Positions 1 through 5,658 of a stretch of DNA of 6,489 nt are shown one piece after another (position 1 is the stretch's first letter; each line of letters opens with the position of its first letter). A model generated the notes under the pieces. That model was given only the letters and a program-made list of their open reading frames with translations, did no database searches and had not been told where the DNA came from. The stretch covers positions 1 through 6,489 of the forward strand of contig CAYLZN010000328.1 of the NCBI GenBank assembly GCA_964387935.1, given 5' to 3'. The position numbers and the translations under genes were made by a program. The stretch is from CAYLZN01 sp964387935 (GTDB lineage: Bacteria; Acidobacteriota; Vicinamibacteria; Vicinamibacterales; JAFNAJ01).

Positions 1-765
1 GGGTGCGGCGACGAAGGATCGGCCCCAGAACTCGATCCCGTCGGGGTTGACTGGCTGGCCGTCCGGGCCTCGGACGAGTTCGTGACCGATGCGGTTGGCG
101 GCACACACGAAGCAGCCGTTGGCCACGGCGTGGCTGCGCTGCATGAGTTCCCAGGCCTCGTGCTGGCGCGCGCCGTACTCCTCTTTCTCGGATGGATGCC
201 AGCCGATGGCCGTCGGGTAGAACAGCAGTTCCGCTCCCTGCAGGGCGGTGAGCCGTGCGCCTTCGGGGAACCACTGATCCCAGCAGACCAGCACCCCGAT
301 GGTGGCGTAGGCCGTCCTCCAGGCGCGGAAGCCGGTGTCACCGGGCGTGAAGTAGAACTTCTCGTAGTAGTGCGGATCGTCTGGGATGTGCATCTTTCGG
401 TAGAGGCCCAGCAGGCTCCCGTCGGCGTCGATGACGACCGCCGTGTTGTGGTAGAGCCCTCGGGCCCGGCGCTCGAACAGCGAGGCCACGACCACCATCT
501 TGTGCCGGCGGGCGACCTTGGCGAACGCGTCCGTGGATGGGCCCGGGATGGGCTCGGCGAGGGCGAAGAACCGGTGATCCTCGACTTGGCAGAAGTACTG
601 GGACGCGAAGATCTCCTGGGTGCAGGCGATCTGGGCGCCCTGCCGCGCCGCCCGCTCGAGCAGTTTCACCTGGCGGGCGCGGTTTCGGGCCGGATCCTCC
701 ACGCACGCCATCTGCGTCAGGGCCACCTGGATGACGGACGTCGAACGAGACGGACGAGAAGGCAT
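1..765 (-). CDS. aguB: N-carbamoylputrescine amidase, 3' end cut by window edge
   Basis: Nitrilase-superfamily carbon-nitrogen hydrolase. The AguB branch hydrolyses N-carbamoylputrescine to putrescine, CO2 and ammonia, the last step of the agmatine route to polyamines, in the cytoplasm. Reading the minus strand from ATG at 763-765 gives 255 uninterrupted codons up to the window edge; the family is usually about 280-300 residues, so roughly 30-45 residues are missing. The catalytic triad is visible: Glu51 in 'TQEIFASQYFCQ', Lys124 in 'YRKMHIPDDPHYYEKFYF', and nucleophile Cys161 in 'VLVCWDQWFPEGAR'. The 'MHIPDDP' and 'CWDQWFPE' signatures are typical of N-carbamoylputrescine amidases rather than generic nitrilases. 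The start is chosen over an in-frame ATG 15 bases upstream (778-780) because AGGA lies 6 bases before 765. Two in-frame TGA stops sit just above the alternative start. A partner agmatine deiminase (aguA) would be expected beyond the left edge but cannot be seen. Confidence 0.93.
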   Translation of the reverse strand, partial: MPSRPSRSTSVIQVALTQMACVEDPARNRARQVKLLERAARQGAQIACTQEIFASQYFCQVEDHRFFALAEPIPGPSTDAFAKVARRHKMVVVASLFERRARGLYHNTAVVIDADGSLLGLYRKMHIPDDPHYYEKFYFTPGDTGFRAWRTAYATIGVLVCWDQWFPEGARLTALQGAELLFYPTAIGWHPSEKEEYGARQHEAWELMQRSHAVANGCFVCAANRIGHELVRGPDGQPVNPDGIEFWGRSFVAAP

Positions 766-771
766 GGCGCA

Positions 772-775
772 TCCT
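772..775 (-). promoter_or_regulatory. Ribosome binding site of the amidase gene
   Basis: On the minus strand AGGA stands 6 bases before the ATG at 763-765. It decides between this start and the in-frame ATG at 778-780, which lacks a comparable site. Confidence 0.5.
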
Positions 776-909
776 AGCATCGGTCATCACTTCAGGCTCA
801 AGGGCTCAAGGCCCAGGGCTCAGGGCCGGGCCGGACCGAGTGCTCGAGCCCTGAGCCCGCGTTTGAGTGTCGGCCAGTCGGCCAACCTGCCGACCTGCAG
901 GCCAACCCG
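774..909. repeat. Left flank copy of the segment duplicated across the scaffold gap
   Basis: This segment begins with CTAGCATCGGTCATC, passes through a GGCTCAA-type array, then CTCGAGCCCTGAGCCCGC. It ends with a 45-base block (865-909) that matches 1081-1125 at 43 of 45 positions. The same order of elements recurs right after the Ns, so both are probably the same locus assembled twice. No gene is supported here. Confidence 0.8.
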
Positions 910-919
910 NNNNNNNNNN
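910..919. other. Assembly gap of 10 Ns
   Basis: Ten consecutive Ns, a conventional scaffold-join length. The true distance is unknown and may be negative, because the sequences on both sides overlap in content. Confidence 0.98.
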
Positions 920-1125
920 CTAGCATCGGTCATCGGTGCAGGCTCAAGGCTCAAGGCTCAAGGCTCAAGGCCCAAGGCTCAAGGCGCAAGGCGCAAGGCT
1001 CGAGCCCTGAGCCCGCCCTGGGCCCTGCGCCCTGCGCCCTGAGCCTTGGGCCCTGAGCCTTGAGCCCTGAGCCCGCCTTTGAGTGTCGGTCTGTCGGCCA
1101 ACCTGCCGACCTGCAGGCCAACCCG
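920..1125. repeat. Right flank copy of the segment duplicated across the scaffold gap
   Basis: It starts with the same 15 bases as 774-788 (CTAGCATCGGTCATC) and ends with the same block as 865-909, differing at 2 of 45 positions. It is longer than the left copy (206 versus 136 bases), because the repeat array between the two shared ends has more units. Plausible explanations are strain variants, or two attempts at assembling one locus. Confidence 0.8.
941..1073. repeat. Fold-back heptanucleotide array (GGCNCAA / YTGNGCC)
   Basis: Left arm 941-996 is eight consecutive 7-base units GGCNCAA, with variable base N = T,T,T,T,C,T,G,G. Right arm 1018-1073 is eight units of the complementary form YTGNGCC. 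Read on the opposite strand, the right-arm N order is T,T,T,C,T,G,G,C. Seven consecutive units (948-996 with 1025-1073) therefore pair in register, 44 of 49 positions being Watson-Crick. The other five are all of one kind: A opposite C on the plus strand, G opposite U on the minus strand. The 28-base spacer (997-1024) starts with the palindrome GGCTCGAGCC. The array sits between two divergent genes; a minus-strand transcript of it would be the amidase leader if the scaffold is correct. Function is unknown. Confidence 0.85.
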
Positions 1126-1293
1126 ACGTCGGCGAGATGACACGCGCCGGGGACTCGCATCGCCGCCGCGGCGGAAAACACGCAAGGATGCCCCTAACTC
1201 CCTGCGATCGGGCGCCGTCACGTGAGGCGCAGCCGTACGTCCCGGACGTCGGTGCGTCGGCACGCAACTTGTAGGAGCTTTACGCGGACACGC

Positions 1294-1309
1294 TGGCTTC
1301 GCGAAGCCA
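1294..1309. promoter_or_regulatory. 16-base perfect palindrome 24 bases before mreB
   Basis: TGGCTTCGCGAAGCCA reads the same on both strands. It could be an operator for a dimeric regulator or a hairpin in the mreB leader. No T-tract follows, so it is not a standard intrinsic terminator. Assignment to either role is inference. Confidence 0.4.
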
Positions 1310-1322
1310 TGCACTTGAAGGC

Positions 1323-1329
1323 GGGGGGA
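1323..1329 (+). promoter_or_regulatory. Purine-rich ribosome binding site of mreB
   Basis: GGGGGGA ends 4 bases before the ATG at 1334, preceded by GAAGG at 1317-1321. It is G-rich rather than the canonical AGGAGG, but the placement supports this start. Confidence 0.5.
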
Positions 1330-1333
1330 ATTC

Positions 1334-2353
1334 ATGAACCTGGCGCGCGCGTTTGGCCTCACGACAGACCTGGCGATCGATCTCGGCACGGCCAATACCT
1401 GTGTCTACGCGCCCGGTCGCGGCATCGTCCTGAACGAGCCGTCGGTGGTGGCGTTCAATACGGTGAGCTCCAAGGTCGAGGCTGTGGGCAATGCCGCCAA
1501 GGAGATGCTGGGGCGCACACCAGGCCACATGGTGGCCATCAAGCCCATGCGTGATGGGGTGATCGCCGACTTCGAGGCTGCCGAGAAGATGCTGGCCTAC
1601 TTCGTCCGGAAAGCGCATCACCGCAGCGGCTGGGTCCGCCCCCGGGTGGTGATTGGCGTGCCGGCCGAGATCACGCCGGTTGAGCGGCGCGCCGTCCAGG
1701 AGTCGGCCTACCGGGCACGCGCGTCGGAAGTGCACCTCGTGGACGAAGCCATGGCCGCCGCCGTCGGAACCGGCATGCCGATTACAGAACCGACAGGAAA
1801 CATGATCGTGGACATCGGCGGCGGGACGACCGACATCGCGGTCATCTCCCTGGCCGGCATCGTCTACAGCCGGTCGGTACGGGTCGCCGGTAACGAGATG
1901 GACGAGGCCATCATCGATCACATGAAGAAGGCCCATAGCCTGCTGATCGGGGAGCGGACCGCCGAGAACATCAAGATCGAGGTGGGGTCGGCCGCGCCGC
2001 TCGAGACCCGGCTGACCATGGAGGTCAAGGGACGGCACCTGACCGACGGCGTGCCGTCCACGGTCCTGGTCAATGACGGCGAGATTCGCGAGGCGCTGTC
2101 GGAAACCGTGGGGTTGATCGTCCGGGCCGTGCGAGACGCGCTCGAGCGGGTGCCACCGGAACTGTCCGCGGACATCTGCGAGCGCGGGATCGTCCTGACC
2201 GGCGGCGGGTCGATGCTCAAGAACCTGGATCTCCGCATCCGGCAGGACACGCTGCTGCCGGTGATGGTCGCCGAGGATCCGCTGTCGTCGGTCGTGATGG
2301 GCGCCGGCAAGATGCTGGACGACCCGTCGCTGTTGCGGCGGCTGGCGGCGTGA
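1334..2353 (+). CDS. mreB: Rod shape-determining protein MreB
   Basis: Bacterial actin homologue that polymerises on the inner face of the cytoplasmic membrane and directs the elongasome during rod-shaped growth. At 339 residues it is near full family length (about 330-350). The actin-fold ATP-binding elements are in order: phosphate-1 'LAIDLGTANTCVY' (residues 13-25, Asp16), the 'VVIGVPAEIT' strand (105-114), 'LVDEAMAAAVG' with the probable catalytic Glu138, phosphate-2 'IVDIGGGTTDIAVISL' (158-173, Asp160), the MreB signature 'LLIGERTAENIKI' (203-215), and the adenosine motif 'GIVLTGGGSMLKNLD' (285-299). The C-terminus is complete and the frame is intact. Oddly, the next gene is on the opposite strand, so mreC/mreD do not follow as in the usual mreBCD operon. 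It may be a second, solitary mreB paralogue. DnaK and FtsA are excluded by length and by the MreB-specific motifs. Confidence 0.97.
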   Translation: MNLARAFGLTTDLAIDLGTANTCVYAPGRGIVLNEPSVVAFNTVSSKVEAVGNAAKEMLGRTPGHMVAIKPMRDGVIADFEAAEKMLAYFVRKAHHRSGWVRPRVVIGVPAEITPVERRAVQESAYRARASEVHLVDEAMAAAVGTGMPITEPTGNMIVDIGGGTTDIAVISLAGIVYSRSVRVAGNEMDEAIIDHMKKAHSLLIGERTAENIKIEVGSAAPLETRLTMEVKGRHLTDGVPSTVLVNDGEIREALSETVGLIVRAVRDALERVPPELSADICERGIVLTGGGSMLKNLDLRIRQDTLLPVMVAEDPLSSVVMGAGKMLDDPSLLRRLAA

Positions 2354-2361
2354 AGGACGGG

Positions 2362-2488
2362 CGTACGGCGTCCGACGTACGGCGTACGGCGGCGTACGGT
2401 TGGCGCGGCGGCGTGCCGTTGACGTGCGGCGACACGCTCGAGGGTCGCACGCCGCCTGCCGCAAGCCGCACGCCGCTCGCGGCAAGCC
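2362..2488. repeat. Second class of heptanucleotide repeats between convergent genes
   Basis: Left part (2362-2399): CGTACGG units in 7-base register, one diverged (CGTCCGA at 2369-2375) and one interrupted by CGG. Right part (2447-2488): six units of the GCNNGCC type (GCACGCC, GCCTGCC, GCAAGCC, GCACGCC, GCTCGCG, GCAAGCC). The parts are partly complementary: CGTGCGGC on the minus strand at the right can pair with GCCGTACG from the left, with one G-U pair. The array fills almost the whole gap between the mreB stop and the cupin-gene stop, so it may act as a two-way transcription barrier. That role is inferred; no T-tract is visible. Confidence 0.7.
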
Positions 2489-2494
2489 GGCGTT

Positions 2495-3298
2495 TCATCC
2501 TCCCGCGCAGGGCGGCCCGCTCAACACGCTGATCAGCATCACGGGATTCCGCCCGCGTCTGGCGATCGATGACGTCGTCCCGCGCGGGACCGTGACGAGC
2601 GCGCCCGCGTCGAGCGACAGGTCCTTGCCCCCGACCTTGACGGTCGCCTCACCCGCCACCACGTAGAGCGTCTCGTCCGCGTCGGCATTGCTGCGGTTGT
2701 CGAGCGGATCCCGCACCTGGAGGATCCTCGTCGTCGCGAAACCCGTGCACCCGACGACCGAGAGTTTCTGCGGTTCGCTGCGCCCGATGAAGTTGCTTTC
2801 GAGGAAGTCCGGCACGCGAACCGTGCGCACGTCTCCGGTCGGGCGGGCGACGGAGGATGCGGCCGGCACCGGGGTCGGGGCCGCTGTCGTCGGCGCGGGC
2901 GGCGGTGAGGGAGGCGGCGGCGCAGCGGTCAAGGCAACGACCACTTCCGGCGGCTTGACGCCGGCGGTGATGACCACTTCCCGTTCCAGGGTCACGAAGG
3001 CGTCCTTGCTGAAGCGCAGCCGGTACGTCCCGGCGCCGAGACCAGTCAGGGAAACGCGGCCGCTCGCATCAGATATCGCGTCGCGCTCCACCGGTCCCAC
3101 CACACCGACCTGCACGCCTTCGAGCGGCCGACCTGCCCGGTCGGTGATCTCGACGTCGAGCGGCACGCGGGCCGGGCGGGCGGCGGCGCGTGGCGCCCGC
3201 GGCGCGGCCTGCCCTCCGATCTGGGCCTGCAGAGGCGGGAGCGCCACGAACGGCATGAGTGCGAGAAGCAGACTGAGCCTGAGGGGCGTTCGTCGCAT
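2495..3298 (-). CDS. Secreted protein with carboxypeptidase-regulatory-like and degenerate cupin domains
   Basis: A 267-residue protein. Residues 1-25 form a signal peptide: Arg-rich start, hydrophobic 'LSLLLALMPFVAL', likely cut after 'LQA'. Residues about 45-124 match the carboxypeptidase regulatory-like beta-sandwich ('VPLDVEITDRAGRPLEGVQV', 'SDASGRVSLTGLGAGTYRLR'), a fold often used for surface binding. A Pro/Ala/Thr linker spans 126-150. Residues about 157-260 resemble a cupin barrel ('ETLYVVAGEATVKVGG', 'LDAGALVTVPRGTTSSI'). The usual metal-binding histidines are missing; Asp, Ala or Ser stand in their places, leaving Glu209. It is therefore probably not a metal-dependent enzyme but a binding or structural module. 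Cys184 and Cys264 could form a disulfide after export. Substrate and function are unknown. The start lacks a clear Shine-Dalgarno sequence but gives an ideal signal peptide. It is divergent from the beta-barrel gene and convergent with mreB. Confidence 0.85.
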   Translation of the reverse strand: MRRTPLRLSLLLALMPFVALPPLQAQIGGQAAPRAPRAAARPARVPLDVEITDRAGRPLEGVQVGVVGPVERDAISDASGRVSLTGLGAGTYRLRFSKDAFVTLEREVVITAGVKPPEVVVALTAAPPPPSPPPAPTTAAPTPVPAASSVARPTGDVRTVRVPDFLESNFIGRSEPQKLSVVGCTGFATTRILQVRDPLDNRSNADADETLYVVAGEATVKVGGKDLSLDAGALVTVPRGTTSSIARRGRNPVMLISVLSGPPCAGG

Positions 3299-3323
3299 AC
3301 CAAGACTTCAGCCGACGACGAGG

Positions 3324-3364
3324 CTGGAGTCAAGGCTCAAGGCGCAGGGCTCGAGGCGCAGGGC
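3324..3364 (+). repeat. Copy 1 of a 41-base dispersed heptanucleotide array
   Basis: The units are CTGGAGT, CAAGGCT, CAAGGCG, CAGGGCT, CGAGGCG, then CAGGGC. It matches 5610-5650 at 40 of 41 positions. It lies in the 159-base gap between the divergent cupin and beta-barrel genes, where promoters for both must also lie. No inverted partner is nearby. Confidence 0.85.
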
Positions 3365-3447
3365 ACCATTGCAACCGGACGCGCGGGAAGACGGGATTGC
3401 GTGAGACTCTGCGTCCCACGTAGACTGCCGGCTTGACATGACTCGAG

Positions 3448-3454
3448 AAAGGAG
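3448..3454 (+). promoter_or_regulatory. Strong ribosome binding site of the DUF1302 gene
   Basis: AAAGGAG is followed by three bases and then the ATG at 3458. It is the clearest Shine-Dalgarno sequence in the window and fixes the start. Confidence 0.75.
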
Positions 3455-3457
3455 ATC

Positions 3458-5455
3458 ATGAAAGTCGTCGTGCAGAAAATCGCCGTCGCGTTCGCTTTCT
3501 TGCTCGGCGTGCTGCCGAAGCTGGTGAGTGGGCAGGCGCTTGCGGTGCACCACGGTGTCGGGGGCGCGACGAGCGCGCCGGCCCCTGACCCGGCGGCACC
3601 ACCACCAGCAGGCACTCAGGAGGCCGCCCGGGCCGGCGCCCAGGAGGCCGCGGCAGCCGCCGCCCCGGCGGCGAGCGAGTTCAAATGGAACTGGGATAAC
3701 ACGCTCATCTTCGGCCTCGGGTTCAGGCTCGAGGAGCGTGACGAGCGCATCATTGGCCTGGCCGCCGGCGGCGAGGCCTACGGCGTCAACGGCGACGACG
3801 GCAACCTGAACTACGACACGGGCATTTACGCCAACGCGGTGATGTGGACCACAGAGTTCGGGTTCAGCTACAAGGACTTCGGCGGGTTCTTCCGTGGGCT
3901 GGCGTTCTACGACTTCGAGAACGAGAACGGGGACCGGGCGCGGACGGAGCTGAGCGACGATGCCCTCCGCCGCGTCGGGAGCCGCGCCGAGGTGCGTGAC
4001 GCGTTCGTGTACCAGCGCTTCAAGCTCGGGTCGCTGCCTGGCGAGGTGCGTGCCGGCTGGCAGGTGATCAACTGGGGCGAGAGCAGGTTCATCCAGGGGG
4101 GCATCAACGCGATCAACCCGCTCGACCTCAGTGTGCTTCGTGTGCCGGGTGCCGAGCCGCGTGACGTGCTGCTGCCAGTGGGCGCGGTGAAGGTCAGCGT
4201 CAAGCCCACGGGCAACACGTCGTTCGAGGGGTTCTATCAGTACACGTGGGAGGACCTGAAGCTCGATCCGGTCGGCAGCTACTTCAGCACGAGCGACATC
4301 GCGGGCGCCGGGGCCACGAAGGTGATGCTCGGGTTCGGCGCGGTGCCCGACACGGTGCCGGTGGGCCATCCGCCATTGCCGCCAGACAACAGCCCGATCG
4401 GCGCCGCGTTGCCGAAGAAGTGTCCGACCTCGCTCTGTGACGATCCCGACGACGGCGACGAGCCGAGCCAGCAGGGCCAGTACGGGGCGGCGATCCGGTA
4501 TCTGGCCGAGGGGCTGGGCCACACCGAATTCGGCCTGTACTTCATCAATTACCACAGCCGGCTCCCGCTGATCATGGCGGTGACCGGCACCGAGAACGGG
4601 CTGCTCGGCGGGAACTACGCGGCGACGGCCAGCTACTACCTGACGTATCCGGAGGACATCGAGCTGCTCGGCGCGAGCTTCAACACGCGGCTCGGGCGCA
4701 CGGGCATTGCGCTGCAGGGCGAGATCTCGCACCGCTGGCGCATGCCGGTGCAGCTCGACGATGTGGAGCTGCTGTTTGCGACATTGTCACCGTTGCGCCT
4801 GCTGTCGCCGAGCCCTCCGCTGGCCCCGGTCATCGGAGCCGGCGAGCTGTTTGCGCGCAACCAGATTGGCGCGTTCGGGTTCTCCGAGACGATCACGGGC
4901 TACCAGCGGTTCGAGACCACGAATCTCCAGTTCGCGGGGACCAGGGCGTTCAGCCAGGTGCTGTGGGCGGACCAGATGGTGCTGGTCGGCGAGATGGGCT
5001 GGGGCACCGTGCACGACTTCCCGGACCCGAACACGCTGCGGCTCGAGGCGCCAGGCACCCTCACGGGCGGCAACGCCATCTTCACGCAGGCGGGCCTGCA
5101 GCCGGCGACGCAGCTCGCGGACACGTTCGCGACGGAACACGCGTGGGGCTACGTGCTGGCGGGACGCTTCGCGTACAACAGTGCGTTTGCGGCGGTGAAC
5201 GTGACCCCGCGGTTCTTTTTCAGCCACGACGTGCGCGGGACGTCGCCCGGCCCCGGCGGGAACTTCATCGAGGGCCGCAAGGCGCTCACGTTCGGGCTCG
5301 GCCTCCAGTACCTCATTAACTGGGAGTTCGACGTGAGCTACACGGACTTCTTCGGCGCCGAGATCGACGGCGATCTGTCGGCGAGGACCGCCGGGCGGTA
5401 CAACCCAGTCGGCGACCGCGACTTCCTGGCGTTCAACATCAAGTACTCCTTCTGA
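3458..5455 (+). CDS. DUF1302 family outer-membrane beta-barrel protein
   Basis: A 665-residue protein. Residues 1 to about 27 are a signal peptide ('VVVQKIAVAFAFLLGVLP', ending near 'SGQA'). An Ala/Pro-rich, low-complexity stretch spans about 36-72, followed by a long run of alternating amphipathic beta strands. Landmarks of the DUF1302 family are 'VINWGES' (203-209), 'INPLDL' (219-224) and 'YPEDIELLGASFNT' (397-410) followed by 'ALQGEISHRWRMPVQ'. The last residues, 'FNIKYSF', form the aromatic-terminated beta signal recognised by the BAM complex. Family members are outer-membrane proteins, often encoded beside DUF1329 lipoproteins and RND/MMPL transporters and linked to handling of hydrophobic compounds. 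None of those partners is visible here, so the substrate is unknown. An inserted acidic loop holds Cys322 and Cys327 followed by 'DDPDDGDEP', a possible disulfide-stapled or cation-binding extracellular loop. The stop is followed directly by a region of inverted repeats. Confidence 0.9.
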   Translation: MKVVVQKIAVAFAFLLGVLPKLVSGQALAVHHGVGGATSAPAPDPAAPPPAGTQEAARAGAQEAAAAAAPAASEFKWNWDNTLIFGLGFRLEERDERIIGLAAGGEAYGVNGDDGNLNYDTGIYANAVMWTTEFGFSYKDFGGFFRGLAFYDFENENGDRARTELSDDALRRVGSRAEVRDAFVYQRFKLGSLPGEVRAGWQVINWGESRFIQGGINAINPLDLSVLRVPGAEPRDVLLPVGAVKVSVKPTGNTSFEGFYQYTWEDLKLDPVGSYFSTSDIAGAGATKVMLGFGAVPDTVPVGHPPLPPDNSPIGAALPKKCPTSLCDDPDDGDEPSQQGQYGAAIRYLAEGLGHTEFGLYFINYHSRLPLIMAVTGTENGLLGGNYAATASYYLTYPEDIELLGASFNTRLGRTGIALQGEISHRWRMPVQLDDVELLFATLSPLRLLSPSPPLAPVIGAGELFARNQIGAFGFSETITGYQRFETTNLQFAGTRAFSQVLWADQMVLVGEMGWGTVHDFPDPNTLRLEAPGTLTGGNAIFTQAGLQPATQLADTFATEHAWGYVLAGRFAYNSAFAAVNVTPRFFFSHDVRGTSPGPGGNFIEGRKALTFGLGLQYLINWEFDVSYTDFFGAEIDGDLSARTAGRYNPVGDRDFLAFNIKYSF

Positions 5456-5459
5456 GTCC

Positions 5460-5567
5460 TTCGACTCGCAAGTACAATGACGTATTGCTCGCTCAGGACG
5501 TAGTGCTGAGTGAGCAATTGCGGCGACACCGTGAGATCGAGACACGTCGCCGTAATTGCGAATCGAA
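5460..5567 (+). ncRNA. Candidate structured RNA or complex 3' UTR after the DUF1302 gene
   Basis: Three inverted repeats are packed into 108 bases. An outer stem pairs TTCGACTCG (5460-5468) with CGAATCGAA (5559-5567), with one mismatch. Stem 2 pairs ATTGCTCGCTCAG (5484-5496) with CTGAGTGAGCAAT (5506-5518), 13 pairs with a 9-base loop. Stem 3 pairs CAATTGCGGCGAC (5515-5527) with GTCGCCGTAATTG (5546-5558), 13 pairs. Stems 2 and 3 share CAAT at 5515-5518, so they compete at their bases. The only non-Watson-Crick position in each 13-pair stem is a G-U pair on the plus strand, which favours a plus-strand RNA. No T-tract follows. TACAAT at 5473-5478 could be a -10 box, but then the outer stem could not form fully. 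Alternatives are a miniature mobile element or a 3' stabilising structure. I match it to no known family. Confidence 0.4.
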
Positions 5568-5609
5568 GCACTGAGGCAGAGGCGTATGGACGGGTCGCGC
5601 CGCGCAGGC

Positions 5610-5658
5610 CTGGAGTCAAGGCTCAAGGCGCAGGGCTCAAGGCGCAGGGCTCAAGGCG
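5610..5658 (+). repeat. Copy 2 of the dispersed heptanucleotide array
   Basis: Seven 7-base units: CTGGAGT, CAAGGCT, CAAGGCG, CAGGGCT, CAAGGCG, CAGGGCT, CAAGGCG. The first 41 bases match 3324-3364 with one difference (5639, A versus G). The 3' end overlaps the stop codon of the minus-strand remnant at 5651-5969. Confidence 0.85.

Larger units (their letters stand above)
1126..1333. other. mreB upstream region, no gene seen
   Basis: This is roughly 200 bases with no convincing reading frame. It contains several short GC-rich palindromes, such as CCGCCGCGGCGG at 1163-1174 and CCGACGTCGG just after 1122. I could not identify a confident -35/-10 pair, although the mreB promoter should lie here. 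Confidence 0.5.

Noticed and set aside
82..777. A 231-codon plus-strand frame
   Set aside because: It is antisense to the amidase gene, whose frame contains the full catalytic triad.
941..1073. CRISPR array
   Set aside because: Units are 7 bases and contiguous with no unique spacers, and no cas genes are present.
1163..1174. CCGCCGCGGCGG followed by AAAACA as a possible terminator
   Set aside because: It is a palindrome without a loop, and the A-run rather than a T-run follows it on the plus strand. Neither strand gives a hairpin followed by a T-tract.
951..1395. Several overlapping open frames on the minus strand
   Set aside because: They translate the heptanucleotide array and the mreB leader. 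They have repetitive 'LRAQG' composition and no ribosome binding site or family resemblance.
1280..2485. A 401-codon open frame on the minus strand
   Set aside because: It is antisense to the clear mreB gene and starts inside a repeat array. Its His/Asp/Arg-rich composition is typical of an antisense shadow.
3433..3438. TTGACA resembling a consensus -35 box before the DUF1302 gene
   Set aside because: It lies only 19 bases before the start codon, so a -10 box at normal spacing would fall on the start codon itself, downstream of the ribosome binding site. It is likely chance.
3308..4732. A 474-codon open frame on the minus strand
   Set aside because: It lies opposite the DUF1302 gene, which has a signal peptide, a strong ribosome binding site and family motifs. 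The long antisense frame is a by-product of high third-position GC.
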